Of a DNA stretch of 6,857 nucleotides, positions 6,753-6,857 are shown piece by piece. The notes under the pieces were generated by a model. The model did no database searches, was not told the DNA's origin, and saw nothing but the letters and a program-made list of their open reading frames with translations. A program made the translations under genes and the position numbers. Source of the stretch: an uncultured Ruminococcus sp. (lineage in GTDB: Bacteria > Bacillota > Clostridia > Oscillospirales > Ruminococcaceae). The stretch covers positions 1-6,857 of the forward strand of contig CAMWRL010000097.1 of the NCBI GenBank assembly GCA_947176685.1, given 5' to 3'. Each line of letters starts with the position of its first letter. The stretch's first letter is position 1.

Positions 6753-6805
6753 AAATAAAGAAGGGAAAAACTATAATGGATATAAACAAAACTATTGCGC
6801 AGTAA
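6327..6805 (+). repeat. tandem duplication, copy B (479 bases)
   Basis: The second copy of the unit holds the domain from residue 11 of the small gene to its stop (426 bases), a 23-base leader and the first ten codons at 6776. The longest perfect match to copy A is 53 bases (6220-6272 against 6702-6754), spanning the stop codon. A second perfect run of 38 bases encodes the FVMLESLTTGKML stretch. Only two copies exist here; sequence from about 6820 on no longer resembles the domain. Confidence 0.8.
6758..6765 (+). promoter_or_regulatory. ribosome binding site before the tex start
   Basis: AAGAAGGG ends 10 bases before the ATG at 6776. It is a fair Shine-Dalgarno sequence and, together with the protein match that follows, supports this ATG as the original tex start. 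Confidence 0.5.
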
Positions 6806-6857
6806 TTTAACCTCAAGCTTGAACATGTAAATAACACTGTTGAGCTTATCGACGACG
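6776..6857 (+). pseudogene. tex: 5' end of tex (transcription accessory protein), interrupted by an in-frame stop at codon 10
   Basis: Translation from the ATG gives MDINKTIAQ, a TAA (6803-6805), then in the same frame FNLKLEHVNNTVELIDD up to the window edge. From memory, clostridial Tex proteins begin MDI-x-K-x-LA-E-EF-x-LK-x-x-QV-x-NTV-x-LIDEGNTIPFIARYRKE, so both sides of the stop match one continuous Tex N-terminus. Tex is a large RNA-binding protein (about 700 residues, S1 domain) affecting transcription. The duplicate at 6324-6326 has GAA at the corresponding codon, so TAA probably arose by one G-to-T change. No in-frame ATG, GTG or TTG appears between the stop and the window end. The gene may be broken, may restart downstream, or the stop may be a sequence error. 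Only 82 bases are visible, so the state of the rest is unknown. Confidence 0.7.

Noticed and set aside
5848..6805. Repeat as a mobile element or CRISPR
   Set aside because: There is no transposase, terminal inverted repeat or short spaced repeat; the two long direct copies are coding sequence.

Overview
The window looks like the chromosome of an anaerobic Clostridia member, most likely a Ruminococcus-type Oscillospiraceae. This is inferred from the moderately AT-rich composition, the strong AGGAGG-type ribosome binding sites, TAA/TGA stops, an ABC-transporter operon of the kind common in gut clostridia, and a Tex N-terminus of clostridial type at the right edge. All genes lie on the + strand and are tightly packed. 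The species assignment is inference only.

Left part (137-4798): a four-gene operon. It encodes a GldA-like ABC ATPase, a six-helix GldF-like ABC-2 permease, a GldG-like membrane-anchored auxiliary protein, and an N-terminally anchored DUF4340 protein. The genes are separated by 1 to 6 bases, and two of the downstream Shine-Dalgarno sequences lie inside the preceding gene. Together they should form one membrane complex: cytoplasmic ATPase, integral permease, and two large proteins projecting outside the membrane. The transported substrate is unknown. The 136 bases upstream are AT-rich and non-coding, with a weak terminator-like hairpin.

Between the operons (4799-4884): a hairpin, then a very good sigma-A-type promoter whose -10 box abuts the Shine-Dalgarno sequence of the next gene.

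Right part (4885-6857): the most interesting region. A cytoplasmic alpha/beta hydrolase with a full Ser115-Asp252-His286 triad carries an extra C-terminal domain of about 140 residues that I do not recognise. It is followed by a 151-residue protein made almost entirely of a second copy of that domain. The window ends in the first codons of what I read as tex (S1-domain transcription accessory protein), interrupted by an in-frame TAA at codon 10.

The small gene begins with nearly the same leader and first ten codons as tex, and ends with the same sequence as the hydrolase gene. The simplest explanation is a tandem duplication of a 479-base unit (5848-6326 and 6327-6805) covering the hydrolase C-terminal domain, the intergenic leader and the tex start. 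The second domain copy thereby acquired the tex start codon and leader and became a free-standing gene. The copies are strongly mosaic: the 3' half is almost unchanged, including a 53-base perfect repeat across the stop codon, while the 5' half has diverged heavily.
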